From: Alligator mississippiensis
Taxonomy: Eukaryota; Chordata; Crocodylia; Alligatoridae
Reading direction: 5' to 3'
DNA length: 64,000 bases
NCBI RefSeq assembly: GCF_030867095.1
Contig: NC_081824.1
Span: 148,023,433 to 148,087,432, forward strand
Notes under the pieces: generated by a model
The model's database searches: none
What the model was told of the DNA's origin: nothing
Seen by the model: the letters and a program-made list of their open reading frames with translations, nothing else
Part shown: piece by piece, positions 21,854 to 33,800 of the stretch
Numbering within the stretch: the first letter of the stretch is position 1
How the letters are laid out: each line of letters starts with the position of its first letter
Program-made: the position numbers and the translations under genes

Positions 21854-24800
21854 ATGACACAGACACAAGGAGACATGTGCCCCTGGATCTGCACATGGGG
21901 GGAGGGCTGGGGAGGCCGGCTATGTGGTGGGGCTGCAGCATCCCCAAATTTTGTCATAGCCTCCCCATAGCCCCCCTCCCAGTGCCATCACCACCAGCCC
22001 CAAGTGCAGCCCTGCCCAGGCCCCAGCCCACACTGCAGCCCCCCCCCCCCCCCCCCCATGCCCTCCTGGCATGTGCACAGGGGCAGGAGACCCACCACCA
22101 CCATCCTGTGGCCCCTCCCCCCCCCCCCCATGAGCCATAGCTGTCCTGCTCTCTGCCCTGCCCCGTCCTGCCCCAGCTGAGCAGCGCCTGCCCCTCTCCC
22201 CCTCTCACCATGGGGGCAGTTGATCTGCCCCCCATCCCCCTTCCCTTCCCCCTCTGCAGCCCCCTTCCCACACAATTCATACCACTTCTCTATGAAACTA
22301 TGTAAATCACAGGCTGACGCATAGCCACACCTAGGCACATTTGATTTATAAATACGGATTATTATGGATAAGTTGCTCTAATTAACTGAAGCCCAGGTCT
22401 GTTTTTAAGACTATCTGGATGCAAGTAATCAGTGCACACCATGAAATGCTATTGATAATCCTTTATCTTGATGTAATAGCATACAACTATGATTTTTTTT
22501 TGTTTGTTTTACTCAAATATAAAGCAGAAACCCATGTGCCATTTAACTAAATTTAAGTAATCTAATGAGGTTACTGCCAAATTCAGCGGGAAAGCAGAAA
22601 GGTATGACCTAAAAACTTGCAGGTATATGTAGACTTCTATCTTGAATTAGTCATTTTTTTAAGTTTCTAACAAGGGTTTTAATGTAGGAAACACTATTTT
22701 GTGTGTACCACAGACTAATTCCTGCCTTCTGCTGCTGAATTCAGAAGGAAACCTGTAAAAAAGTAAGTTAGGAACAGCTGTTGTATCAGCAGAATTAGGA
22801 AGGGTAAATAGGGAGTGTGTGCACATGTGTGTGAAGTCTGTATACAGCAGAAGACTTTTATCATGCATATTTTAGTGGAAATGAATACCACTTAGCAATT
22901 GTCACACTTACTGGACACTGACTGGGAATTATCATGCTGGAGAGATGTTCACTCCATAAATACATTTTAAATGAACGTAGTACCAAATACTAAAACATTT
23001 AGCAGACCACAGGGGGAGGTGTGTTTTAGGAGCCACACTAAAGCAGGGAAGCAACCCAAAGTTTAAAAAAAAAAAAAAAAAAGCTTTCTATGGGGAAATC
23101 TGTGCTAGTAAATAGTTGATACCTGGCAAGCTAACAGCATTGGGTGTGCCATTAACCCACTATTTAGTAGTAAAGTACACTGTTCCCTAGCAGTCCTTAC
23201 AGGTAAGTAGGACTGAGCCTACACTACACACTTTGGCTAATACAGTTTTGTCAGTTAGGGGTGTGAAGAGCTGTTCCCGACTGCCAGAAATGTGATGGCC
23301 ATGCTGTCAAGCTGTTTTGGTTGGCATAGATTTTTTTTTTTTTTAATTTAGTGAGAGGCACCGGGAGGAACTACCTTTACAGAAGAACACTACCTCTAGT
23401 TTAAAATGCATCCATGCCAGGAATGCTGTACCCTAAGGGGTACCTACAGAGCGCTTCTAGTAGAAACTTCACCTGAGTGTGTGTGTTAACTTTTTTACTA
23501 TGGTAAATTTTTTACATCTAATTCTGTTTCTGCAATTTAGAGCCACGTGCTTTAGAAATAGATCTAACACATGATTTCATTATGACATCAGTGGCTTTTT
23601 TTGCCAAGAATCTGCCATGATCACTAACAGATTCAGTTTCACCCCTTGTAAAACAGTGTAAGTATTGTTAGTTGAGATGTGGTTCTTAATGGGTCATACA
23701 ACATTATAACCATCTTTGTAACTCCTGTCACAGCAGATCTACACAGTGTCATGCTTAAAATGCTGGTAGCTATATGGGTGCTTTGTTTCTACTGGTGGGA
23801 CAGTAGCACTAGCAACAGTGAGAAATGTTCTGCAAAAATTATGATATTGACAAGAACAGTAGGGCTACTTCTGATGAGTAAAGGCTTTGTTTATTAGCCT
23901 GTTGCCTCTCAACCTGACATTTGCAGGTATATTCAGAACTCATCTAATGGAACTGTGGTACTGAAGTAACAATAAGCCATCACAAATACCTTGCTGTGTC
24001 CTTTTCATTTTTTCCATGAGCAATGTTAAGATAGTGACACTGTGCAAGCAAGTTTGCCAGTTCTTAAACTGGCAAAATGCCATGCCTGGCCCTTAGGAGG
24101 AACAAGTCAAAGTGTTGCTCTAACTCTAGCCAGGCCAGTGGCACAATGGATAATGCATCTGATGTGGATCAGGAAACTCTTGGATGCTTTTCTTGCTGGA
24201 GCTATCTGACCCCGGCTGACTTCCTGCCCCTTGGGCAGGGGGTTGGACCCACTGATCTCGCAAGGTCCCTTCCAGTTCTAATGTCTATGAAATTTATGAA
24301 ACTGTAGTTTTGTGTTCTGTCTAACTTGTTGGAGTTAGGTGCCTGGGTGATCTGTTTCCACTCAAGGTCCTTGGGACAGGACCAGGAGCAATGGCCTCAA
24401 GCTGCACCAGAGGAAATTTAGGTTGGAGATTAGGGAGAACTTTCTGATCATGTTGGTGGCAAGCACTGGAACAAGTTGCATAAAGCATCTGTAGAATCTC
24501 TCTCCTTGGAAATTTTCAAGAGCATGTTAGACAGACATTTGGCTTGGATGGTTTAGTCAGGGATGATCCTGCCTTGAGCCGGGGGTTGGACTGAATGACC
24601 TCATGAGGTCTCTTCAAGCCCTAACTTTCCATGATCACTAAAATTAATTTAAAGCCATAAGAATTGTTTTCACCTTAAACAGGAAAGACCTCTTTCAAAG
24701 TTTTCAGCACAGAGAAGGAGGGCAGCGTACATGCAAGGACCGTATATATCTTTGAAGGAATGTTTTTGTAGTCGGAATTAATCCACAGAAGTGATTTCAA

Positions 24801-27800
24801 GCACAACTGATAATAATAAAGATATCTAGGTTGGAAATTAGGAAGCTCTTTCTTAGTATGAGAGTGGAACAAGCTTCTACTGATCATAGACTGAATTGTA
24901 ATTTATAATGCTCTATTTTCTATTAATTGGAAATGAGCTAAGCTTCTTTAAACGTAAGAGTTCTCTTGACTAATTTTCCATGTTTCCTCTAAGACTCTCT
25001 CTTTCTTTTTATTAAGGTTTTTTGCATTATACTTGCTTGCATAACACAGAACTTGAAACTGATCCTGCTAGAACTTGCCTGGCTTCTGCTACAGAGTTAC
25101 TAACTGGCTCCTTTGACTTCAGAAATTCAGCAGCCTCTTGCAGCAGTTCTAGTCCAGGAGCAAATGGTTCAGCTCTTGCTCATAATAGTGTGTTGCAAGG
25201 TTGTTAGATTGCTTAGCTATGTCGCCAAAGTTAAATTTACAAGAACAGTGCTAAGTCAGCAACACCCATGTTGCACATCCTTGTGCAATTTACTAGTTTT
25301 TATTTTACTATGTAAATAACATTGAACAATATATTTAAATAGAAAGTACACATGTACTTATATGCAACTTTACTATGACTGTTTTTTCTCTAATTTAAAA
25401 ACTCTAGATAAAATTGTTCTTGCTGTGGTTTTTTCCTCACTTAACACAAGTTTGGTGAAGAGATTTCACTCTTTCCAAATACCCAATGGAGTCCTCAAGC
25501 CTGGACAATTCTAGCAACAATTTAAAAGTTGTGAAAATAATGGTTATGATAAATTTTATTTTGTATCTTTAATTGGGGGCTATAGTGTTAAATAAGCAGC
25601 AAATAAAGTAGAACATGTTGGAGAAAAGAGACCTTAGATTCACTTAATCTGATGTTTACATAAAACATCATTGTATTTGTATTTTGTTTTGAATAGGAGG
25701 AGCCAGAGCTGGTTAGTGCAATTTATGGACGAGGGATAGCATATGGGAAAAAAGGACTACATGTGAGTATTTAATCACTTAAATGTTTATCAGAAACATT
25801 TGAATGTAAACTGTAAGAAAAAAAAGAATTGCAACAGGAATTAGATCAATTGAAATTGATTATACTCATGCAGCCCCAGAGTCTGTCAGTACATGGTGGT
25901 AATGCTGTTAATTTTTACATTGAAATATCCTTTTTCTTTCTTCAAAAGATGCTTTGTTACTGGGGGTAGCAGGTCCTTCCTCAGACCTGAGAAGAACTAG
26001 TTGTGTGTAGGAATGTCTTTATAAAGACAGGATGTGATAGAGTGAAGGAAAGATAGCTTATGTGTTTAGAAAAAAATCAGAGAGATTAATAATGGCATTA
26101 CAATTTTTGCTATGTCAAGCAGCTTCTATTTTATATTCTGTCACCTTTGTAATTTTTTTCTATATTGTATGCACTACTTCTTCCCTGAGGTCCTCTGTAA
26201 ACACATGCCTACTCCTTGGGTACAAAATTATTTTGAATTTACTTTGCTTGAATAGCAGTCCCCATAATTACTAACATGAACAGTTTGGCTATGTTGGGTT
26301 TTTTCCTACTAGATGTACAGTGGTTGCACTAGGTAAAACTTTAGTTTGAATCAACCATTTAACTTAGTTTCCAAAGTTTAATGCAGTTTAACCTGTATTT
26401 CCAAAGCGGGTAGTAACACAGAGATCAACAGATTAACACAGCAGTCCAGAGTTTGAAGGGTTGTCTATCAACGATAAAAACTGTGTAAGCAAGAATACGT
26501 TTTCAAGGTTAGCACTGTGTTTTTGAAGCATGGCTAGATATCCAGACCCTGTCCAGAAGGTAAAATTGCCTGCAAGTATTCTGACTATCATGGGATTAAT
26601 TGGGTGACTCCATGGGAATGCCATTGTGCAGGAGCTCTAACTGCTAGGGAATGTTGACAGAAACTCCTGTGACCTGCACTTGCATTTCTGTCTCCCTAGG
26701 CAGTTCTGTGAGTTTTTGGCAGCTGTTTAAAATGGCCCCCCTGCTTCACAAAAGCTGGTTTCTATGTGAAGTATTTTGTGCAGTCTTTTTCCCCCCCTCT
26801 CTGACTTGATACCAGTCTGGGATGTACCTGCCCCCACCCTCCATTGTATGCCAGATCTGGTGCTGCCTCTGGTAGGTCTGGGATAGGCACTGCGTGTGGT
26901 ACAGTCCCAGGCCAGCTAAAGTGGATGTTCGATCCAGCATGTAACGGAGTGGGGAAGGAATTAGTTTGTGGGCCCAATCCAGCCTGCGGAACCAGCTCTG
27001 CACCATTTATCCAGCCTATGGAGCAGTCGCACACCAGATGACTTTGACACCCCTGGACTATACTGATAACTTAATTCTAGGAACTACTACATTATTTTAC
27101 ATTAAGAACCTTAGTATAAGCTGGCTAAAAAGAAATATAATAAAGCCTTAATTTAAAGCAGACAATGTACATTTTCATAGTACTACTGTTCCTCTTAATA
27201 CTACCCTTAATACTGTTCCTACTGTTTTGGAAAAAAAATTATTTTTACTATATTTACTCAATCCTAAAACAAACCCCCACCCCCATTTAACAAGGGGGGA
27301 GAACCCTGTTTTCTTAGAATTGTATAAAAGGGTAATGGGTGGAGGGGGATGAGGAGCAAGTGGATGCTTTGGCTTAGGCTCCAGCACCTACCCAGAATTA
27401 AGTCCATAGCTGCAGCTACTTCCTGCTTTCCCCTGCTCCCCCCCCCCCTGCTTCTGCACCCAGTTACCTCTCCCTTGCAGCCTCTTTTCCCTGTTCCTCT
27501 CCCCTACCCCACATAACTTCTGCTCCCCTTCCTGCCCCTCTCCCTTCCCCCACCCTTACTTTTGCCCTGTGCCAGCAGGCTCCATGCATGCTGCAGCCTG
27601 GGGCACTGAGCATAGCTGCAGCCTGGCCCAGCAGGAGTGGCACATAGCAGGAAGCAAGCTGCTTGACATCCCCATGCAGCAGTGGGAAGGATAAATTAAA
27701 TCCAATAATTAGATTCTATACATGGAAAATTGTAACATTTATTAATTTTCCATGTATAGAATCTAATTATTGAGGGGTTGTCTTAAATTCATGGGTGTCT

Positions 27801-27826
27801 TAAATTTGAGTAAGTGCAGCATTCAT

Positions 27827-27865
<39 letters not shown>

Positions 27866-30800
27866 TATTATACACCTTGCTAAGTTCATACATTACTTCC
27901 CTCTGTTAGTGAAGCAGTTCAAAGTATTCTGTTCTCACATTAGTTTAGTGAATATATAGACGTCTTTGAGTTATTTTCTTAAATGATTGGTTTAACTTTT
28001 AAGGTGGTATGCTTATGTATCTTAACTTCCTCTTTTAAGGACATAAAAAATACTGAACTTGCTCTGTTTGAGCTGAGTCGAGTGATTAGTGTAGAACCAG
28101 ATTGCCCTGAAGTATTTGAACAGCGAGCAGAGGTGAGATTTCTTTTCCTTCTCAGATCTTTTTCAATTTCTGGAACACACAGATTCAACTATTAATATAC
28201 TTGGGAACAAAATTAATTTTCACATTTGAAGGTATGCCAGGTATTAAAAAATGAAAGAATTTTGGAGCTTCTCGACTTGCTCTTTCTGAACTAATTGCTT
28301 GCTTTGGATTTTTAGATTCTGTCCCCATTGGGCCGAATTAGTGAGGCACTGGCTGATCTTACTAAAGCCATCCAGCTGCAGCCATCAGCACGGCTTTACA
28401 GGCACAGAGGCACCCTTTACTTTATATCTGAGGTTAGTTTTTTGTTTTGTTTTGGTTATGTGAGATTTTTACTGTTAGATGCTACCTTCATGTAAGAAAA
28501 CAGGTTCTCCTCTCCCCATAAAAAAATTGTTCGTCATGTTGCGGTTCACCAGAAATTAATTCCTTTTTTAGGATATTCTAAACAGAAAAGTTCATAAAAC
28601 ATTTTATTTTCATTATTTAGTGAACACAGAAAAGCGAGGTGGGTACTGTCTAATTTTTTTAGGCCGTCTATAATTGTTAGTGCTGTCTCTACCCTCTGGA
28701 ATGGTGTTGTGGATAGAGGAACTTGATTTGATAGTTTAGCCTACAAATGCATATAGGAATTATTGTTGGATACTCACTTAAAAGGAGCTAAACTTATGAA
28801 TAGGAACTCCATATCAACTACGTAAAAATATTTTTAAAATCCTTAAATAGTATCTTCTCGCTATGAAGATATTTATTTTACTTTTTGAATGCTTAAAGTA
28901 ACATGAAGCTGGTGTCTTTAATTGTTGCTTTAAAAATGGTTCATATCATGAATAACGGCTATCCCAAGAAGATGATAAAAACCAGTTTGTTCCATTGATT
29001 TAATTTAGTTTATTTTTAACCGATTTTACCATTTAGCTTATTTTGCTTTTCCTTAGAGTACTGATAAAAGGAAAGATGAAATAAACTTGGCCTAGATCTC
29101 CAACACATTCCTTTGACGCAAAATGCACATGTTTAATTGTAAAAGGGCTTGGATTTGTCTTTATCTATTATATCCAGCAGTTACGTCATTGTCTAAAAGT
29201 GATGTTTTGTATAACAGGACTATGCAACAGCCCATGAGGACTTTCAGCACTCCTTGGAACTGAACAAGAATCAGCCTATAGCTATGCTTTATAAAGGCTT
29301 AACTTTTTTTCACCGAGGACTTCTGAAGGTAAAATTGTTTAAATTACCCATATACAGAACAAACCCTCTATTCAAAGCTGTTTTTGTAAAATTATTTCAG
29401 ATACTGAAGAATTTCCACAGATGTCATTGTACAAGAAAGGTCTTTAGAGGATTGCAAAGCAAACCAAACATGTTTAGGTGCTGTTAAATTCAGTGATGCC
29501 ATTCACCGATCTGTATGAAGCACAGATACCAGGGATCTCACTGCATCTTCTGAAACTCGTAGGATCTTTGTCAAAAAATGATACCTTTGGAGACAGATTT
29601 CAAAAGTTAGTTAGCACTCAGAAGCCACCATTAAAAATCTGGTTATACTCAATTTTTTTCCATGGAATGCCTAGGAATGGTGAAAAGGAAAGGGGATGAA
29701 AAATAAATGAACAATAATTTCTACACCCTGTGAGCTAGAAGGTAAGGGGGGAGCTCTAGGAGTGGCAGGTGGGAAGGTCTGTATATTTGCATCTGCATAT
29801 CAAGTTGAATGTTAAAATGTGTATGAGCATTTCCAGATTAAGATTTAAAAAAAACTGGAAGGCAAGTAACTCCCCTTTCCCATGGATTGTCTTTATTTTT
29901 AATGAGAGAGTTTTCAGAGAGCTACTTTCACTTTTGAATGCTTCAGGGTGGCAAGGCTGCATCTGTTCATCCTCACTTTTAAATGTGGGCAGAAGGAGAG
30001 TAGCTAAAGATACCAATATTTTCTTTCATCCATCTTCAAAACTAGCCTCCCAAATTTGGTGTTTGTGTATTAAGCAGGAAGGTTGATTTTTCTGCCTGGG
30101 ATAGAAGCACCCTGGTTTGATTCCTGCTGCAGAGTGCAGCAGCTGTGGTATTATTATTAAGGCAGCTAAGGGACACAAGTGACTTAAAGTGATTATTTTT
30201 CATTCTACAGGTTTTAACAGTAGGGTTACCATATTTTCAGTTCTAAAAAAGAGGACGCCTGTTGCGGGGGGCACCTCACTCCTAACCCACAGCCCCATGG
30301 CCCTGCCAGTGCCCCTCATTCCTGACCCGCAGGTCCCCATCCCTGCAGCTGCCCCTCACTCCCTACCTGCAGGCCCCTGGCCCTGCCAGTGCCACCCACT
30401 CCCAATCCACAGTTTTCCCTCAACCACACCAGCCCGTCCACCCAGGTCATGCTGGTGCTCTTCACTCCGGATCCGCAGCCCTTAGGACTACTAATGCCCC
30501 ACACTCCTGACCCACAAGCCCCCCGCCCCACGCCCTCATTCCCAAGCCACAGCCCCTTCAGTATTTCTGGTGCCCCTCACTTCCAACCTGCAGCCCCCTA
30601 CTTCCCCAGCCCTGCCAGAGGGGGCCCCCAGCTGCCCCTGTCCTAACTGGGCTGGAGCACAGCATCTCTGATTTTGTGCAGGTGGCGGTGGAGCAAGTCC
30701 AGCCCTGGTATGGGCTGGAGGGAGGAGGAAGGGAGGCCTGTAGCATGCTCCACCCTCTGCCCTAGGCTTCAGCTCCAGCACCACACCAGGCAGTCTGGCC

Positions 30801-33800
30801 ATGCTCTCCCCCTTCTCTGGGCAGCATTTCCTGGCCACCCCACCCCTGTGAGCAAGGTGCTTGCCCCTTCATCTTGGCCACAGAGCTCCTCATTACCCCC
30901 CAAGGGACCCTCCCACCCTCTTCCCCTGCTGGAGGGGCAAGCATCTCCCTCCCACACCCTGCCACAGCCCAGCAGACACCTGCCCCCTACACGCGCGCAC
31001 ACACACACACCCCCTCGACAATCCCCAAGCCCTGACCCTCCAACCCTTGTCCCCTGTAGACTTACCTGCATCCAGCTGCAGGAGTTGTTCCCACCACCTG
31101 GCCAGGCTGCATGCTGGCCACATGCATATGCTTGCACATGGTGCCCCTGCCTCCAATCGCACACCACCCTGCTCCCATCAGTGAAGCAGAGCAAAATTGC
31201 AGACATTGATTCAGATTTCAAAAAACTGCCCGGATGGTGTTTGAAGGATCCAAAAAGAGGACGTGTCTGGGAAAACCCAGATGTATGGTAACCCTAGTTA
31301 ACAATCACATTTCATTTTTAATGGTCTTGATGTTGGAGAAAAGAAGAAAAATGTGGGAAACCGTGGGTTTCCCTTTGGAGGCTGGCAGAGTTTCAGCCTC
31401 CAAAGGGCTGTTTGCAGCTGGGGAGAACAGGAAGGCAGGGGGCACCACATGCATGTGTGCACACATGCACGTGGCAGAAAGCAGCTCCCTCCAGATAAGT
31501 CAAGGGAGGCACAAGCAACATGTCTGGGGAGTGGCACAGATGATGTGGCAGAGAGGGGCAGGTGGGCCAAGGTGATGCAGCAGGGAGGCCATGTGCCCCC
31601 CGAGATTTCTATACTCGCAGCAGGGTGCAGGGCACAAGGCTGCAGCTGGGCCAGACCAGCTCCAGGCAAGAGCCAGCTTCATAGCCCAACAGACAGTGTG
31701 GGAGGGAGTGCTGTACCACCATGGCTTCCAAAGTGAGGTGTGGCAGCAGAGTGGAGTTGTGCCCCTGCTGCTGCTGGGTGGATAGGGGGTGCCTCACCTA
31801 GGTGGCCATGGTGGTGTGGTGCTCCCTCCTGCCCCAGGTCCCACCCTCTGGGTGATGGAGGTGGCTCCTGCCTGGAACTGGTCTGACCCAGCTGCAGCCC
31901 TGTTCCCTGCTGTGGGTGCAGAAATCTCTGGAGGCATGTGTTCCCCCGCCATGTCACTTTTGCCCCTTCCAGCCCCCCCATGCATTGCCTGTGCCCACAC
32001 CCACCCCATTCCCCACATTCTGGTGAGCTGGGGTTGGGGGGGACATATGTCCATCATCTTGGGCTCCCTTCCCCTGGCAAAAGTAAGTCAACACCTATGC
32101 CAAGGGCTTATTTAAGCTAACATATTGTATCACTAAGCATTTTAAATTGCATGCAGAGGGCTTCTAACAAGGCTTACATTTTTATAGATGAGAAGTCTGA
32201 CAGTTCACGGGTAACTGTCACTATCTGTTAGGAATTCTTTGCTCCCTGGTATCTCTTTCTACACTGGTTGTTTTTGTATATGGGCACCATTGTGCTTGAA
32301 TCATAGTGTATTCAGCTGAATCCAAGATGACTTTGACTTTAAGATGACCCGACCCCCCCCCCCAGTAGTTAGATTCTGTATATGGAAAATTTTTATATAT
32401 GTGTTATAATTTTATATCTATAGCATCTTATTAGTGGCAGATCATCTTAAATTATTCCCCCACCCCACCCCTGGCTTTGGCAAAAAAGACAGTGGCAGGG
32501 GGTGAGGGGCCAGACCCCTGCCCCTTGTCCTTCCTATGACTGTGCCTGCCCCCTCACTGCCTGTCCTCACCAGTGTGTGTGCTTCCCCCCCTGCTACCTG
32601 CCTCTCTGCCCTTGCCCCCCACCTTTCCTGTACTGCCCCCCTCCTCTAATACCTGCCTTACCCCATGGCCCCCAGCTGCTTACTTTTGGAGTAGCTCTAC
32701 TTCCAGCTGTGGGAGAAACAGTAGCACAGTCCCAGCCAGGCAAAAGCAGTGTCAGCCCATGGTAAGCTGGGGGAGAAATAGGCTACAGGGTCCCCTGTGT
32801 GCCCTCTACTCCCGCTGTTGGGTCTCCCCCATGTGCCCCCCATTTCCACTGCAGATCTCCCCTATGCTCACCTGCTATGAGCCTGTCTCCCCCACTGCAC
32901 AAGCCACCCTGGCCCAGGACAAGCAGTGGCTCAGCTCTGGTTTCTGCCCCAGGCTTGAGGCCAAAGCTGGATCTGAGCCACCACCTGCCCTGAGCCAGCA
33001 CTTGAATCAAACACGAGGCTTTTTTCTGAACATGTTGTTTGTGAGGGAAAAACCTCGTCTTGAATTTGAGTAAATATGGTATTAAGAATATAAATGAATG
33101 GCTTCTGTAGTGAAGATAAGATGATATGGTAGAGCACGGTTCATTCAGATTATTAATTTATTAGCTTTGTTGAGGATATCTACGTGGCACAATGGATTGC
33201 CATGCAGAGATACCCGAACTGGCTTGGGTACAAGGAGCAGTCTAACCAGTATAGTGTCATGCTTTGCCTACACTGAGTAGGTATGCTCACAAGTGGGACA
33301 TATTGGCCTGGGCAGAGTGTCTCATTAATTTGTGTGTATTGCTTCCAATACTCAATCAATTAATTCAGCACTACCTTGGGTAGCTACACAGCATGCATTG
33401 TGCCATACAAATATACCCAAAATGACTGCTGCAAGTTTGTTACATGAAGAAATAAACACTAAAAGTCTAATCTCTATCTTTAGTTTACTTTGCAGTGTGA
33501 GAACTTCCAGGTGGCAATGGACTATCCAAACCTTAGTCAAATTTAAGATCACTGAGATGGCATAGTATTTTGAAATCCTTGAAATACTCTATCTGAATTT
33601 AAGACCTCTGTCTAAACTAACTGTATGAAGCCCAAATTATGCTTATAAAATAATTATTGATGTGGGTAGTCATGTCTTGTTTTGCAAAGGTAAGAGGGTG
33701 CCTTTCCCCTCAGATATATAGAGACATCTTATAAGCTGTCACCTCTTAACATTGGAGTTTTACCAATTACTATTCTTTCTCTTACCTTCCATTTTTGAGA

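Larger units (their letters stand above)
21099..25696 (+). other. TTC13: TTC13 intron 4
   Basis: Holds the GC-rich foldback element with the 49-G tract, then about 1.7 kb (22340-24100) with no recognised feature apart from an A run at 23065, then a tRNA-like SINE and a CR1 tail. From 24650 to 25696 nothing is recognised. Confidence 0.85.
25763..28039 (+). other. TTC13: TTC13 intron 5
   Basis: Contains a hAT-like right end at about 27041-27054 (TTTGACACCCCTG) with no left partner found, then a complete AT-ended element with an internal hairpin and a (GT)16 repeat. Nothing recognised in 25763-26760. Confidence 0.85.

Noticed and set aside
27983..28195. Apparent 70-residue protein containing ELALFELSRVI
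   Set aside because: It is TTC13 exon 6 read through both flanking introns, not a separate gene.
33178..33270. Possible tRNA gene
   Set aside because: Has a box-A-like word but no acceptable box B, acceptor stem or T arm; at best a decayed SINE head.
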